Positions 23,852-33,016 of a stretch of 64,000 bases of DNA are shown piece by piece. This stretch comes from Ensifer canadensis. Its GTDB lineage: Bacteria; Pseudomonadota; Alphaproteobacteria; Rhizobiales; Rhizobiaceae. How positions within the stretch are numbered: position 1 is the stretch's first letter; the number at the start of each line of letters is the position of its first letter. The notes beneath the pieces were generated by a model that was not told the origin of the DNA, did no database searches, and saw only the letters and a list, made by a program, of their open reading frames with translations. The stretch spans positions 2,356,001 to 2,420,000 of the forward strand of contig NZ_CP083370.1 in the NCBI RefSeq assembly GCF_017488845.2. Direction: 5' to 3'. Position numbers and translations under genes: made by a program.

Positions 23852-24014
23852 CCTCATTCCTGTGCCCGTCACAGGAATCCAGCAGCGGCACGTCCGTGCC
23901 GCGATTGACCCTTTGACGAACACCAGACCCGACACCGCCTCCAAGGCAGAAACACTCTTCACCGGCTTGCCGATGCAAGACGGCTGGATTCCTGTGACGA
24001 GCACAGGAATGAGG
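23852..24014. repeat. RIME-like palindromic intergenic repeat
   Basis: Begins CCTCATTCCTGTGCCCGTC and ends GACGAGCACAGGAATGAGG, an imperfect inverted pair enclosing GGCACGTCCGTGCC and a unique middle. Same family as 8292 and 55295. It fills the gap between the acyl-CoA dehydrogenase and CoA-ligase genes. Confidence 0.75.
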
Positions 24015-24052
24015 GCGTCGCGAAACACAGGAACGTGGGAGTGTCTGATTAG

Positions 24053-26119
24053 ATGACCCAAACACCCCGTTCCCTCGACAGGCTGATCCGACCAAAATCC
24101 ATCGCCGTCTTCGGCGGCAAGGAGGCGCGGCGGGTCATCGAACAATGCGACAAGATGGGCTTCGCCGGCGATATCTGGCCGGTGCATCCGAGGGAGGACC
24201 AGATCCTCGGACGCAGGTGCTACCGCTCGGTCGCCGACCTTCCCGGAGCACCGGACGCGTCCTTCGTCGGCGTCAATCGGCAGCTCACCATCGACATCAT
24301 CGCGGCGCTTTCGGCGCGCGGTGCCGGCGGCGCCGTCTGCTATGCCTCGGGTTTTCGCGAGGCGGCAAGCGAACTCGATGACGGCAACGACATGCAGGAA
24401 GCGCTCGTTGCCGCTGCCGGCGACATGCCAATCGTCGGCCCGAATTGTTACGGCTTCATCAACATGCTCGACGGCGCCCTGCTCTGGCCCGACCAGCACG
24501 GTATGCAGCGCGTCGAAAGAGGCGTTGCCGTCCTGACGCAATCCTCCAACATCGCTTGCAACATCTCGATGCAGACGCGCGGCCTGCCGCTCGCCTATCT
24601 CATGACCGCCGGCAACCAGGCGCAGACCGGCCTGTCCGACATCGCCTGCGCCGTGCTGGAAGATCCGCGCGTCACTGCCGTCGGCCTGCATATCGAGGGT
24701 TTCGACAGCATTGCAGCGCTCGAGCGGCTGGCAACGCGCGCCCGTGAACTCGGCAAGCCGGTCGTGACTTTGAAGGTCGGCAAGTCGGAGGCAGCCCAGC
24801 TTGCCACGGTCTCGCACACGGCCTCGCTTGCCGGCAACGACCGGGTCTCCTCCGCACTTCTCGCCCGCCTCGGCATCGGCCGCGTCGACACGCTGCCGGC
24901 GCTGCTGGAAACGTTGAAGCTGCTGCATGTCGCCGGCCCGCTCGAAAGCAGCGAGATTTCCTCGATGAGCTGTTCGGGGGGCGAGGCCTCGCTGATGGCG
25001 GATGCCGGCGTGCGCTATCGCGTCAACTTCCGGGCACTGAAGGAAGAACAGCGACGCCCCCTGAAGGAAAGCCTCGGCGAGATGGTGACGATCGCCAACC
25101 CGCTCGACTACCACACCTTCGTCTGGGGCAACCGCGAGAAACAGACGACCGCCTTCAGCGCGATGATGAAGGGCGGCTATGCGCTCAACCTGATCGTGCT
25201 GGACTTCCCCCGCCAGGACCGCTGCGACGCGGCCGACTGGGTGACGACCTGCGACGCGGTGATCGATGCGGCAAACGCGACCAGCGCCCGCGCCGGTATC
25301 GTCGCCAGCCTCGGCGAAAACATGCCGGAACAGACGGCACTCTCTCTGATGGCTGCCGGTGTCATCCCCTTCTTTGGGATCGACGAGGCGTTGGCAGCCG
25401 TCGAGACCGCTGCCGGCATCGGCGCGGCCTGGGCCAGACCCGCACCGCCGAAGCTCCTGAACGGCGGCGTTTCAGGCGGTGGCAATGCCATCACCCTTAG
25501 CGAACATGAAGCCAAGACCGAGCTTGCGGCTTCGGGCCTTAAGGTTCCGCCGGGCACGACCGCATCGACGCCGCAAGAGGCCGCCACGGCAGCCGAAAGC
25601 CTCGGTTTCCCCGTCGTGCTCAAGGGGCTGGGCGTCGCCCACAAGACCGAGGCCGGGGCCGTCAAGCTGAACCTTGCAAGCAGTGCCGAGGTGCTTAGCG
25701 CCGCGGAAGGCATGGCTGCCGTGGCATCGGGTTATCTCATCGAGAAGATGGTGGCAAAACCCGTGGCCGAACTCATCATCGGCGCGATGCGCGATCCCGT
25801 CGCGGGCCCGGTGCTGACCATCGGCGCCGGCGGCATCCTCGTGGAACTGCTGGATGATTCCGCAATCCTGACGCTGCCGACGACGCCGGAGCTGATCCGC
25901 GAGGCGATCGACGGACTGAAGATCAGGAAGTTGCTCGACGGCTACCGCGGCGGACCGAAGGGCGATTTCGCGGCCCTTGCCGACGCTGTCGCCGCTGCGG
26001 CATCCTATGTCGTTTCAAACGCTTCAAACCTCGAAGAACTCGATATCAATCCTTTAATGGTGTTACCGGAAGGCCATGGAGCCATCGCCGCCGACGCCCT
26101 GATCCGCCGGAGGAACTGA
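24053..26119 (+). CDS. Acyl-CoA synthetase of the ADP-forming (ACD/acetyl-CoA synthetase) type
   Basis: A 688-residue fused protein: an N-terminal CoA-binding Rossmann domain (LIRPKSIAVFGGKEARR), succinyl-CoA-ligase-like middle domains (VGPNCYGFINMLDG, LTQSSNIACNISMQ, LKVGKSEAAQLATVSHTASL with the phosphohistidine candidate) and a C-terminal ATP-grasp domain (LGFPVVLKGLGVAHKTEAGAV, ELDINPLMVLPEG). Such enzymes form acyl-CoA from the free acid with ATP -> ADP. Between an acyl-CoA dehydrogenase and CaiD the expected substrate is gamma-butyrobetaine, crotonobetaine or carnitine. It ends 4 bases before caiD, so the two are co-translated. Confidence 0.88.
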   Translation: MTQTPRSLDRLIRPKSIAVFGGKEARRVIEQCDKMGFAGDIWPVHPREDQILGRRCYRSVADLPGAPDASFVGVNRQLTIDIIAALSARGAGGAVCYASGFREAASELDDGNDMQEALVAAAGDMPIVGPNCYGFINMLDGALLWPDQHGMQRVERGVAVLTQSSNIACNISMQTRGLPLAYLMTAGNQAQTGLSDIACAVLEDPRVTAVGLHIEGFDSIAALERLATRARELGKPVVTLKVGKSEAAQLATVSHTASLAGNDRVSSALLARLGIGRVDTLPALLETLKLLHVAGPLESSEISSMSCSGGEASLMADAGVRYRVNFRALKEEQRRPLKESLGEMVTIANPLDYHTFVWGNREKQTTAFSAMMKGGYALNLIVLDFPRQDRCDAADWVTTCDAVIDAANATSARAGIVASLGENMPEQTALSLMAAGVIPFFGIDEALAAVETAAGIGAAWARPAPPKLLNGGVSGGGNAITLSEHEAKTELAASGLKVPPGTTASTPQEAATAAESLGFPVVLKGLGVAHKTEAGAVKLNLASSAEVLSAAEGMAAVASGYLIEKMVAKPVAELIIGAMRDPVAGPVLTIGAGGILVELLDDSAILTLPTTPELIREAIDGLKIRKLLDGYRGGPKGDFAALADAVAAAASYVVSNASNLEELDINPLMVLPEGHGAIAADALIRRRN

Positions 26120-26123
26120 CGCC

Positions 26124-26906
26124 ATGACCGGACCGATCCTTACCCGCCGCGAAGGCGGCATTCTCGAAGTCACGATCGACCGGCCGAAGGCGAACGCCAT
26201 CGACCTGAAGACCAGCCGGGTGATGGGCGAGATCTTCCGCGACTTTCGCGACGACGACACGCTGCGCGTCGCCATCATCACCGGGGCCGGCGAAAAATTC
26301 TTCTGTCCGGGATGGGACCTGAAGGCGGCGGCGGCCGGCGATGCTGTCGATGGCGACTACGGCATCGGCGGCTTCGGCGGCATGCAGGAACTGCGCGATC
26401 TCAACAAGCCTGTGATATCAGCCGTCAACGGCATCTGCTGCGGTGGCGGCCTCGAAATCGCGCTTTCCACCGATCTGATCCTCGCAGCCGAGCACGCCAC
26501 CTTCGCGCTGCCGGAAATCCGCTCCGGCACCGTCGCCGACGCCGCCTCGATCAAGCTGCCGAAGCGCATCCCCTATCACATCGCCATGGACATGCTCCTG
26601 ACCGGCCGCTGGCTCGATGTCGTCGAAGCCAACCGCTGGGGCTTCGTCAACGAGATCCTGCCCGCCGACAAGCTGATGGCGCGCGCCTGGGAGCTCGCCC
26701 GCCTGCTCGAGAGCGGCCCGCCGCTCGTCTATGCCGCCATCAAGGAAGTGGTGCGCGCAGCCGAGGGCGAGACCTTCCAGGCGACGATGAACAAGATCAC
26801 CCGCCGGCAGTTCAAGACTGTCGACATTCTTTATTCGAGCGAGGACCAGCTGGAGGGCGCAAAGGCGTTTGCCGAGAAGCGCGACCCGGTCTGGAAGGGG
26901 CGCTGA
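26124..26906 (+). CDS. caiD: Crotonobetainyl-CoA hydratase / carnitinyl-CoA dehydratase
   Basis: A 260-residue crotonase-fold enzyme. It matches E. coli CaiD closely at the oxyanion segment (PGWDLKAAAAG), the ALPEIRSGTVAD active-site helix and the C-terminus (FAEKRDPVWKGR). CaiD adds water to crotonobetainyl-CoA to give L-carnitinyl-CoA. Together with the ligase and acyl-CoA dehydrogenase upstream it would feed gamma-butyrobetaine or crotonobetaine into the carnitine route at 20-22 kb. The start is 4 bases after the ligase stop with GGAGGA upstream. Confidence 0.88.
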   Translation: MTGPILTRREGGILEVTIDRPKANAIDLKTSRVMGEIFRDFRDDDTLRVAIITGAGEKFFCPGWDLKAAAAGDAVDGDYGIGGFGGMQELRDLNKPVISAVNGICCGGGLEIALSTDLILAAEHATFALPEIRSGTVADAASIKLPKRIPYHIAMDMLLTGRWLDVVEANRWGFVNEILPADKLMARAWELARLLESGPPLVYAAIKEVVRAAEGETFQATMNKITRRQFKTVDILYSSEDQLEGAKAFAEKRDPVWKGR

Positions 26907-27246
26907 CAGACGCTGCCACGGGCGGCGCAGGACTGACGACGGGCCGGTGAACCGGCAAAGCGACGTCACGGAACGTGTGGGGTCTCCCGCGCGCCGCCGA
27001 AGGCCTATCCATAAATGTAGCTTATGGAAATGAATTATAATTTAGGACGTTACAAGGTGCAATCGAGCGATTAGGCTTATCGATCTGAAGCCAAGAGCGT
27101 CCGCCCGAGAAAGGAGAAACGAGGCAAGCGAAGACAAAAAATTGGCCCAAACGGCCGATCCGAAAGCCATCCGCAAGGTGGCGGTACGCAGCAATCTCTA
27201 CCAACCACAACGAACGGCGAATGCCGACACAGAAGGGAACAGGGGA
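26907..27246. promoter_or_regulatory. Upstream region of the peptide-type ABC operon
   Basis: A 340-base gene-free stretch. It contains the inverted repeat CCATAA-N7-TTATGG (27009-27027) and the AT-rich palindrome AATTATAATT (27033-27042), which stand out in this GC-rich sequence and probably mark the operator/promoter of the operon starting at 27247. Nothing else is recognisable. Confidence 0.45.
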
Positions 27247-28836
27247 ATGAGCGATTACAAGGATTACCTCACACGACAGGTCATGCTCGGCAGGATGAAC
27301 CGGCGTGAATTTCTCGGACGCGCGGCTGCAGCCGGCATCCTCGCATCGACGGCAGGAACACTGTTTGCCACCAGCGCCGCGGCCCAGGAGCCGAAGCGCG
27401 GCGGCCATCTGAAACTCGGCCTCGAAGGCGCTGCCGCGACCGACTCGAAAGATCCGGCCAAGGCACTCTCGCAGTTCATGTTCGTCGTCGGCCGCAACTG
27501 GGGCGACATGCTGGTCGAAAGCCATCCGACCACCGGCGCACCCGTGCCGGCGCTCGCCGAATCCTGGGAGCCATCTGCCGATGCCTCGACCTGGACCTTC
27601 GCCATCCGCAAGGGCGTGAAGTTCCACGACGGCAAGGAACTGACCATCGACGACGTCATCAAGACGCTGCAGCGCCACACCGACGAGAAGTCGGAGTCCG
27701 GCGCGCTCGGCGTGATGAAATCGATCGAGGAGATCAAGGCCGACGGCGACAAGCTGGTGCTGAAGCTGACGGAGGGCAATGCCGATCTGCCGCTGCTTCT
27801 GTCCGACTATCACCTGATCATCCAGCCGAATGGTGGCATCGACGCTCCCGACGCCATGATCGGCACCGGACCCTTCAAGGTGGCGAGCTTCGAGGCCGGC
27901 GTTCGCGCCACCTTCGAGCGAAACACCGACGACTGGCGGACGGATCGCGGCTTTGTCGATTCGGTCGAGCTGATTGCAATCAACGATGCCACCGCTCGCA
28001 TCGCGGCCCTTTCCTCCGGTCAGGTCCACTTCATCAACCGCGTCGATCCGAAGACCGTCAATCTCCTGAAGAAGGCGCCGACCGTCGAGATCCTGAACAC
28101 GTCCGGCCGCGGCCACTACGTCTTCATCATGCACTGCAACACTGCGCCGTTCGACAATATCGACCTGCGCATGGCGCTGAAATATGCGATGGACCGCGAG
28201 ACCATGGTCGAGCGCATCCTCGGCGGTTACGGCAAGGTCGGCAACGACTTCCCGATCAACGACACCTACGCCCTCTTCCCCGAAGGCATCGAGCAGCGCG
28301 CCTATGACCCCGACAAGGCGGCCTTCCATTACAAGAAGTCCGGCCACAGTGGCTCGGTGCTGCTGCGCACCTCCGACGTCGCCTTCCCAGGCGCCGTCGA
28401 TGCGGCCGTGCTCTACCAGGAAAGCGCGAAGAAGGCAGGCATCGAGATCGAGGTCAAGCGCGAACCGGGCGACGGCTACTGGACGAACGTCTGGAACGTC
28501 CAGCCGTTCTCCACATCCTACTGGGGCGGGCGCCCGACCCAGGACCAGATGTATTCGACAGCCTATCTGTCCACCGCCGACTGGAACGACACGCGCTTCC
28601 TGCGCCCCGACTTCGACAAGATCCTGCTCGAGGCACGCTCCGAACTGGACGAGACCAAGCGCAAGGACATGTATCGCACCATGGCGATGATGGTGCGCGA
28701 CGAAGGCGGCCTGATCCTGCCGATGTTCAACGACTTCGTGAACGCCTCCACCAAGCAGGTGAAAGGCTACGTCCACGATATCGGCAACGACATGTCGAAT
28801 GGCTACGTCGCGACCCGCGTCTGGCTCGACGCCTGA
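27247..28836 (+). CDS. Peptide/opine-type ABC substrate-binding protein (family 5)
   Basis: A 529-residue DppA/OppA-type binding protein. The N-terminus has a Tat signal (MNRREFLGRAAAAGILAST) ending near TSAAAQ. Mature family features include KRGGHLKLGL, LAESWEPSADASTWTF and GVKFHDGKELTIDDVI. It captures peptides, opines or other amines for the permease that follows. The ATG at 27247 lies after GAAGGG/AGGGG; the frame is open upstream but that part has no protein-like character. It shares length and most of its sequence with the second binding protein at 33940. Confidence 0.92.
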   Translation: MSDYKDYLTRQVMLGRMNRREFLGRAAAAGILASTAGTLFATSAAAQEPKRGGHLKLGLEGAAATDSKDPAKALSQFMFVVGRNWGDMLVESHPTTGAPVPALAESWEPSADASTWTFAIRKGVKFHDGKELTIDDVIKTLQRHTDEKSESGALGVMKSIEEIKADGDKLVLKLTEGNADLPLLLSDYHLIIQPNGGIDAPDAMIGTGPFKVASFEAGVRATFERNTDDWRTDRGFVDSVELIAINDATARIAALSSGQVHFINRVDPKTVNLLKKAPTVEILNTSGRGHYVFIMHCNTAPFDNIDLRMALKYAMDRETMVERILGGYGKVGNDFPINDTYALFPEGIEQRAYDPDKAAFHYKKSGHSGSVLLRTSDVAFPGAVDAAVLYQESAKKAGIEIEVKREPGDGYWTNVWNVQPFSTSYWGGRPTQDQMYSTAYLSTADWNDTRFLRPDFDKILLEARSELDETKRKDMYRTMAMMVRDEGGLILPMFNDFVNASTKQVKGYVHDIGNDMSNGYVATRVWLDA

Positions 28837-29951
28837 TGATGGAAAGCGGACCGATGACTGGTCCGGTTCCGACGGATGGGACCGCGGATGGAGCACATCC
28901 GCGGTCTGCCGATCTTTCCGGTGTACCAGCAAAACCCAACCCCGCCGACGCCCAGGGCGAACTCGGTGGCACCTTCAGGCGGCGCTTTATCTTTCGCCGT
29001 CCTCTCGCGGCGCTGATCCTTCAGCGCCTCGGCCTGAGCGTCGGCCTGCTCTTTGCCGTGTCGCTGATGATCTTCGGCGGCATCGAGGCGCTTCCCGGCG
29101 ACTTCGCCACCACCTATCTCGGCCAGTCGGCAACGCCGCAGGCGGTGGAAAACATCCGCAAGGACCTCGGCCTCGACAAGCCCTGGAGCGAGCGTTACCT
29201 CTCCTGGCTCGGCGGCGCCGTGCAAGGCGACTTCGGCACCTCCTGGGCCAGCAAGAACTCGGTCGGGGAACAGATCGGCAAGCGTCTCGGCAATTCGCTG
29301 TTCCTCGCTTTCTTCGCCGCGCTCGTCTCCGTGCCGCTTGCCGTCGGCTTGGGCATGCTGGCGGTGCAGTTCCGCAACCGGCTGCCGGACAAGATCATCA
29401 ACGTCGTCTCACTGGCGGCCATCTCGCTGCCCGAGTTCTTCGTCGGCTATCTCCTGATCATGTTCTTCGCCGTCAAATTCGGCGTCGCCACCTTCCCGGC
29501 GACGGTCTATGACAGCATGACCTTCAGCGAGCGGCTTTCGGCGATCGCGCTTCCGGTCGCAACCCTCGTGCTCGTCGTTCTCGCCCACATGATGCGCATG
29601 ACCCGAGCGGCGATCCTCAACGTCATGTCGTCGGCCTATGTCGAGACGGCCGAACTCAAAGGGCTTGGCATGTTCCGCATCATCGCCCGCCACGCCGCTC
29701 CCAATGCCGTGGCACCTGTTATCAACGTCATCGCGCTCAACCTTGCCTATCTCGTCGTCGGCGTCGTCGTGGTCGAGGTGGTGTTCGTCTATCCCGGCAT
29801 GGGGCAATACATGGTGGATGCCGTGACCGTGCGCGACATGCCGGTCGTGCAGGCCTGCGGCCTGATCTTCGCGGCTTTCTACATCTTCCTCAACATGGCG
29901 GCCGACATTATCGCCATTCTCGCCAACCCGAGACTGAGGCATCCGCGATGA
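28836..29951 (+). CDS. Peptide-type ABC transporter permease (DppB family)
   Basis: A 371-residue membrane protein with the DppB topology: first membrane segment at about residues 58-80 (LILQRLGLSVGLLFAVSLMI), periplasmic domain (DKPWSERYLSWLGGAVQGDF), then five segments and the EAA loop YVETAELKGLGMFRIIARHA. The N-terminal 50 residues (Pro/Gly/Asp-rich, cytoplasmic) are an unusual extension for this family. Its start overlaps the binding-protein stop by one base. Confidence 0.9.
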   Translation: MMESGPMTGPVPTDGTADGAHPRSADLSGVPAKPNPADAQGELGGTFRRRFIFRRPLAALILQRLGLSVGLLFAVSLMIFGGIEALPGDFATTYLGQSATPQAVENIRKDLGLDKPWSERYLSWLGGAVQGDFGTSWASKNSVGEQIGKRLGNSLFLAFFAALVSVPLAVGLGMLAVQFRNRLPDKIINVVSLAAISLPEFFVGYLLIMFFAVKFGVATFPATVYDSMTFSERLSAIALPVATLVLVVLAHMMRMTRAAILNVMSSAYVETAELKGLGMFRIIARHAAPNAVAPVINVIALNLAYLVVGVVVVEVVFVYPGMGQYMVDAVTVRDMPVVQACGLIFAAFYIFLNMAADIIAILANPRLRHPR

Positions 29952-30775
29952 ACCTGAGATCCATCCCCCTTAGCGCCTGGATCGGCATCGCCGGCATCGC
30001 CATTGCGATCTTCTGCGCCCTGTTCGCCCCTGTCATCGCCCCCTTCGGCGAACGCGAGGTCGTCGGCGACGTCTGGCTTCCTTCCGGTGGCGACTTCCTG
30101 CTCGGCACCGACAATCTCGGGCGCGACCTGCTGTCGCGCCTGATCTACGGCGCCCGCACCACCATCTTCGTGGCGCTGGCGGCAACCGTGCTGTCCTTCT
30201 CGCTCGGCATGATCCTCTCCTTCACCGCCGCGGTCATGGGCGGGTTCGTCGACCAGTTCTTCTCCCGCTTCAACGATCTGATGATGGCGATCCCGACGCT
30301 GATCTTCGCCCTCGTCGTGCTGGCGGTGCTGCCGCAGCATCTGTGGATCCTGATCCTGGTCATGGCCGTGCTCGATTCCACCCGCGTGTTCCGCATCGGC
30401 CGCGCGGTCGCGCTCGATGTCGCGGTCATGGAGTTCGTCGAGGCGGCCAGACTAAGAGGCGAAGGCAGCGTCTGGATCATCTTCCGCGAGATCCTGCCCA
30501 ACACGTTGTCGCCGCTGCTTGCCGAGTTCGGCCTGCGCTTTGCCTTTTCCATCCTGTTTCTTTCCACCCTCTCCTTCCTCGGCCTCGGCATCCAGCCGCC
30601 GGCCGCCGACTGGGGCGGCATGGTCAAGGACAACAAGGATGGCATCATCTTCGGCATATCAGCTGCCCTGATCCCGGGTGCTGCGATCGCGACACTGGCG
30701 ATCTGCGTCAACCTCGTGGTCGACTGGCTGATGAAGAGAACCTCCAGCCTGAAAGGAGGGCGTGGCGATGCCTGA
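29948..30775 (+). CDS. Peptide-type ABC transporter permease (DppC family)
   Basis: A 275-residue membrane protein with DppC features: FLLGTDNLGRDLLSRLIYGA, the EAA loop FVEAARLRGEGSVWIIFREI, and SFLGLGIQPPAADWGGM. It pairs with the DppB-type permease; the start overlaps its stop (ATGA), and its own end overlaps the ATPase gene by 8 bases. Confidence 0.92.
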   Translation: MNLRSIPLSAWIGIAGIAIAIFCALFAPVIAPFGEREVVGDVWLPSGGDFLLGTDNLGRDLLSRLIYGARTTIFVALAATVLSFSLGMILSFTAAVMGGFVDQFFSRFNDLMMAIPTLIFALVVLAVLPQHLWILILVMAVLDSTRVFRIGRAVALDVAVMEFVEAARLRGEGSVWIIFREILPNTLSPLLAEFGLRFAFSILFLSTLSFLGLGIQPPAADWGGMVKDNKDGIIFGISAALIPGAAIATLAICVNLVVDWLMKRTSSLKGGRGDA

Positions 30776-32420
30776 GGCTTCACCTGACAAGAACACGCTT
30801 CTTTCCGTCAAGAACCTGAAGATCGAAGCGACCAGCTATCCCCCGGGCGAGCCACCGAAAACCGTGACCCTGGTCGAAGGCGTTTCCTTCGACCTCCAGA
30901 AGGGCAAGGTGCTTGGCCTGATCGGCGAATCCGGGGCCGGCAAGTCGACCATTGGCCTGTCGGCGCTCGCCTATGGCCGCGGTGGCGTGCGCATCACCGG
31001 GGGCCAGGTGCTGCTCGACGGCAAGGATATCCTGCCGCTCGACAAGAACGGCATCCGCTCGATCCGCGGCGCCCGCGTCTGCTACGTCGCACAGTCGGCG
31101 GCCGCCGCCTTCAACCCGGCGCACCGGCTCGGTGATCAGGTGATCGAGGCATCGCTTCGCCACGGCATCATGAACCGCGAGGAAGCAAAAAAGCGTGCGC
31201 TCTACCTGTTCCAGGTGCTCGGCTTGCCGAATCCGGAAAGCTTCGGCGAGCGTTATCCTCACCAGGTTTCCGGCGGTCAGTTGCAGCGGGCGATGACCGC
31301 TATGGCGCTCTGCCCCAACCCGGAGCTGATCGTCTTCGACGAGCCGACGACGGCGCTCGACGTGACGACCCAGATCGACGTGCTCGCCGCGATCAAGCAC
31401 GCGATCGAGGAAACGCACACCGCAGCCCTCTACATCACCCATGACCTTGCCGTTGTCGCCCAGATCTCCGACGACATCATGGTGCTGCGCCACGGCAAGA
31501 CGGTGGAGTACGGCACCACCAAACAGGTGATCGAGGCTCCGGCCGAAGACTATACCCGGGCACTGGTCAGCGTACGCCAGACCAAGCGCGAAGAAGCGCC
31601 GGACCAGACCGGCACGCAATTGAAGATCGAGCATATCAGCGCTGGCTATGCCAACGGCTTCAAGGTGCTGCACGACGTTTCCATGCATCTGCCCAAGGGC
31701 CAGACGTTGGCGATCGTTGGCGAAAGCGGTTCCGGCAAGTCGACGCTGGCGCGCGTCATCACCGGCCTCTTGCCGCCGACCGAAGGGCGCATCACCTTCG
31801 AAGGCAAGGAACTGCCGCGCGCCTTGAAGGGCCGCAGCAACGACGAACTGCGCCGCATCCAGATGATCTACCAGATGGCCGATACGGCGATGAACCCGCG
31901 CCAAACGGTGCGCGACATCGTCGGCCGACCGCTGTCCTTCTACTTCGGCATGCATGGCGCCAAGAAGACGGCGCGGGTCAAGGAACTGCTCGACCAGATC
32001 GAGATGGGAACGAAGTTCCTCGATCGCTATCCGGCCGAGCTTTCCGGCGGCCAGAAGCAGCGCGTCGCCATTGCCCGGGCGCTCGCCGCGGAGCCGGAAC
32101 TCATCCTCTGCGACGAGCCAACCTCGGCCCTCGACCCGCTGGTGGCCGAAGGCATCCTGAATCTGCTTTTGAAGCTTCAGGAGGAAACCGCTGTTTCCTA
32201 TGTCTTTATCACCCACGACATCGCCATCGTCCGGGCGATTGCCGACAGCGTCGCGGTGATGCATCGCGGCCGGCTGGTGCGTTTCGGCCCGAAGTCCAAG
32301 GTGCTGGCACCGCCCTTCGACGACTATACCGACCTGTTGCTAAAGTCCGTTCCCGAGATGGAAATCGGCTGGCTGGAGCGGGTGCTGACGACCCGCCGCA
32401 TGGAAAGTGCGGGCAACTGA
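30768..32420 (+). CDS. Fused double ATP-binding protein of peptide-type ABC importer (DppD-DppF)
   Basis: A 550-residue protein with two complete ABC domains. Domain 1 (about 1-265): [43 protein letters not shown]. Domain 2 (about 280-540): [42 protein letters not shown]. DppD and DppF are usually separate genes; fusion is common in Rhizobiales. Neither half shows the Cys-rich C-terminal iron-sulfur-like tail often seen in DppD/OppD. The ATG at 30768 has GGAGG 8 bases upstream; a GTG at 30762 is possible. Confidence 0.92.
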   Translation: MPEASPDKNTLLSVKNLKIEATSYPPGEPPKTVTLVEGVSFDLQKGKVLGLIGESGAGKSTIGLSALAYGRGGVRITGGQVLLDGKDILPLDKNGIRSIRGARVCYVAQSAAAAFNPAHRLGDQVIEASLRHGIMNREEAKKRALYLFQVLGLPNPESFGERYPHQVSGGQLQRAMTAMALCPNPELIVFDEPTTALDVTTQIDVLAAIKHAIEETHTAALYITHDLAVVAQISDDIMVLRHGKTVEYGTTKQVIEAPAEDYTRALVSVRQTKREEAPDQTGTQLKIEHISAGYANGFKVLHDVSMHLPKGQTLAIVGESGSGKSTLARVITGLLPPTEGRITFEGKELPRALKGRSNDELRRIQMIYQMADTAMNPRQTVRDIVGRPLSFYFGMHGAKKTARVKELLDQIEMGTKFLDRYPAELSGGQKQRVAIARALAAEPELILCDEPTSALDPLVAEGILNLLLKLQEETAVSYVFITHDIAIVRAIADSVAVMHRGRLVRFGPKSKVLAPPFDDYTDLLLKSVPEMEIGWLERVLTTRRMESAGN

Positions 32421-32449
32421 GGGCCAGCGCCGAAAGTGCCTACGTAGTC

Positions 32450-32480
32450 CCCTCTCCCCGCCTGCGGGGAGAGGGCTAGG
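32450..32480. repeat. Half copy of the MITE-like element
   Basis: CCCCTCTCCCCGCCTGCGGGG then AGAGGGCTAGG: only one arm of the element found complete at 11154, 22442, 46258 and 56754. As a strong hairpin just after the ATPase stop it may end the operon transcript. Confidence 0.55.
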
Positions 32481-32501
32481 TTGGTCAAGACGATCCAGCC
32501 G

Positions 32502-32843
32502 TCACTTCACCTTGCAATCGACATCGCCCAATCGTTGCGCCGCTTCGCCCTCAAAGGTCACCGACGGCTCCGCCTTGGCGGTGCAGTCGCCGGTGGCGCC
32601 ACTGCCTGACCGGAAATGCACGACCGGCTGCCCTTCGATCATGATGCTCGGCACCACCTCGTAAAGCTCCGGCGGACAGTTGGCGACGTCGGAGAGCCGA
32701 AGCGCCGGCTGGCCGCCGATCATGACGCTGGTGGAGCCGGAAAGCGCGCAAGCCGGGATGGGCGGGCGCGCATCTTCGGCGGCAGACGGCATGGCCGAGA
32801 CCGCGAGCAGAAGTCCAGACATGGCGATATCTGCAGATTTCAT
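32502..32843 (-). CDS. Secreted small protein with PAAR-like repeats
   Basis: A 113-residue protein that begins with a Sec-type signal peptide (SGLLLAVSAMPSAAED, cleavage likely after about residue 22). The mature part has three short repeats of the PAAR type: STSVMIGGQPALRLSD, PSIMIEGQPVVHFRSG and PSVTFEGEAAQRLGD. PAAR proteins normally cap type VI secretion spikes from the cytoplasm and have no Sec signal, so this would be a periplasmic or outer relative of unknown role. GGAGAAG precedes the ATG at 32843. No type VI genes are in the window. Confidence 0.7.
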   Translation of the reverse strand: MKSADIAMSGLLLAVSAMPSAAEDARPPIPACALSGSTSVMIGGQPALRLSDVANCPPELYEVVPSIMIEGQPVVHFRSGSGATGDCTAKAEPSVTFEGEAAQRLGDVDCKVK

Positions 32844-32884
32844 CAGCTTCTCCTTCGACGGTGCAGACGCGGAATGCAACGCAA

Positions 32885-32992
32885 TCTAGAGCATGTCGCG
32901 CAAAAGTGCGCAGCGGTTTTGCGATAACGACATGCGTAGGAACAAGAACTTAAAGCGCAGCGAGCAAACCTGGAGATCGCGATGCGCTTTAA
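32885..32992. repeat. Rhizobial intergenic repeat, plus-oriented copy
   Basis: CTAGAGCATGTCGCGC, then GTGCGCAGCGGTTTTGCG, followed by the TTAAAGCGC...GCGCTTTAA hairpin. It is the reverse complement of 18731-18836 and lies between two minus-strand genes. Confidence 0.75.
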
Positions 32993-33016
32993 GTCGGCAA
33001 CGCCGCGCACGCTATC

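Noticed and set aside
22476..24095. 539-codon minus-strand frame
   Set aside because: Antisense to the acyl-CoA dehydrogenase and crossing two repeats; no ribosome site or recognisable domain.
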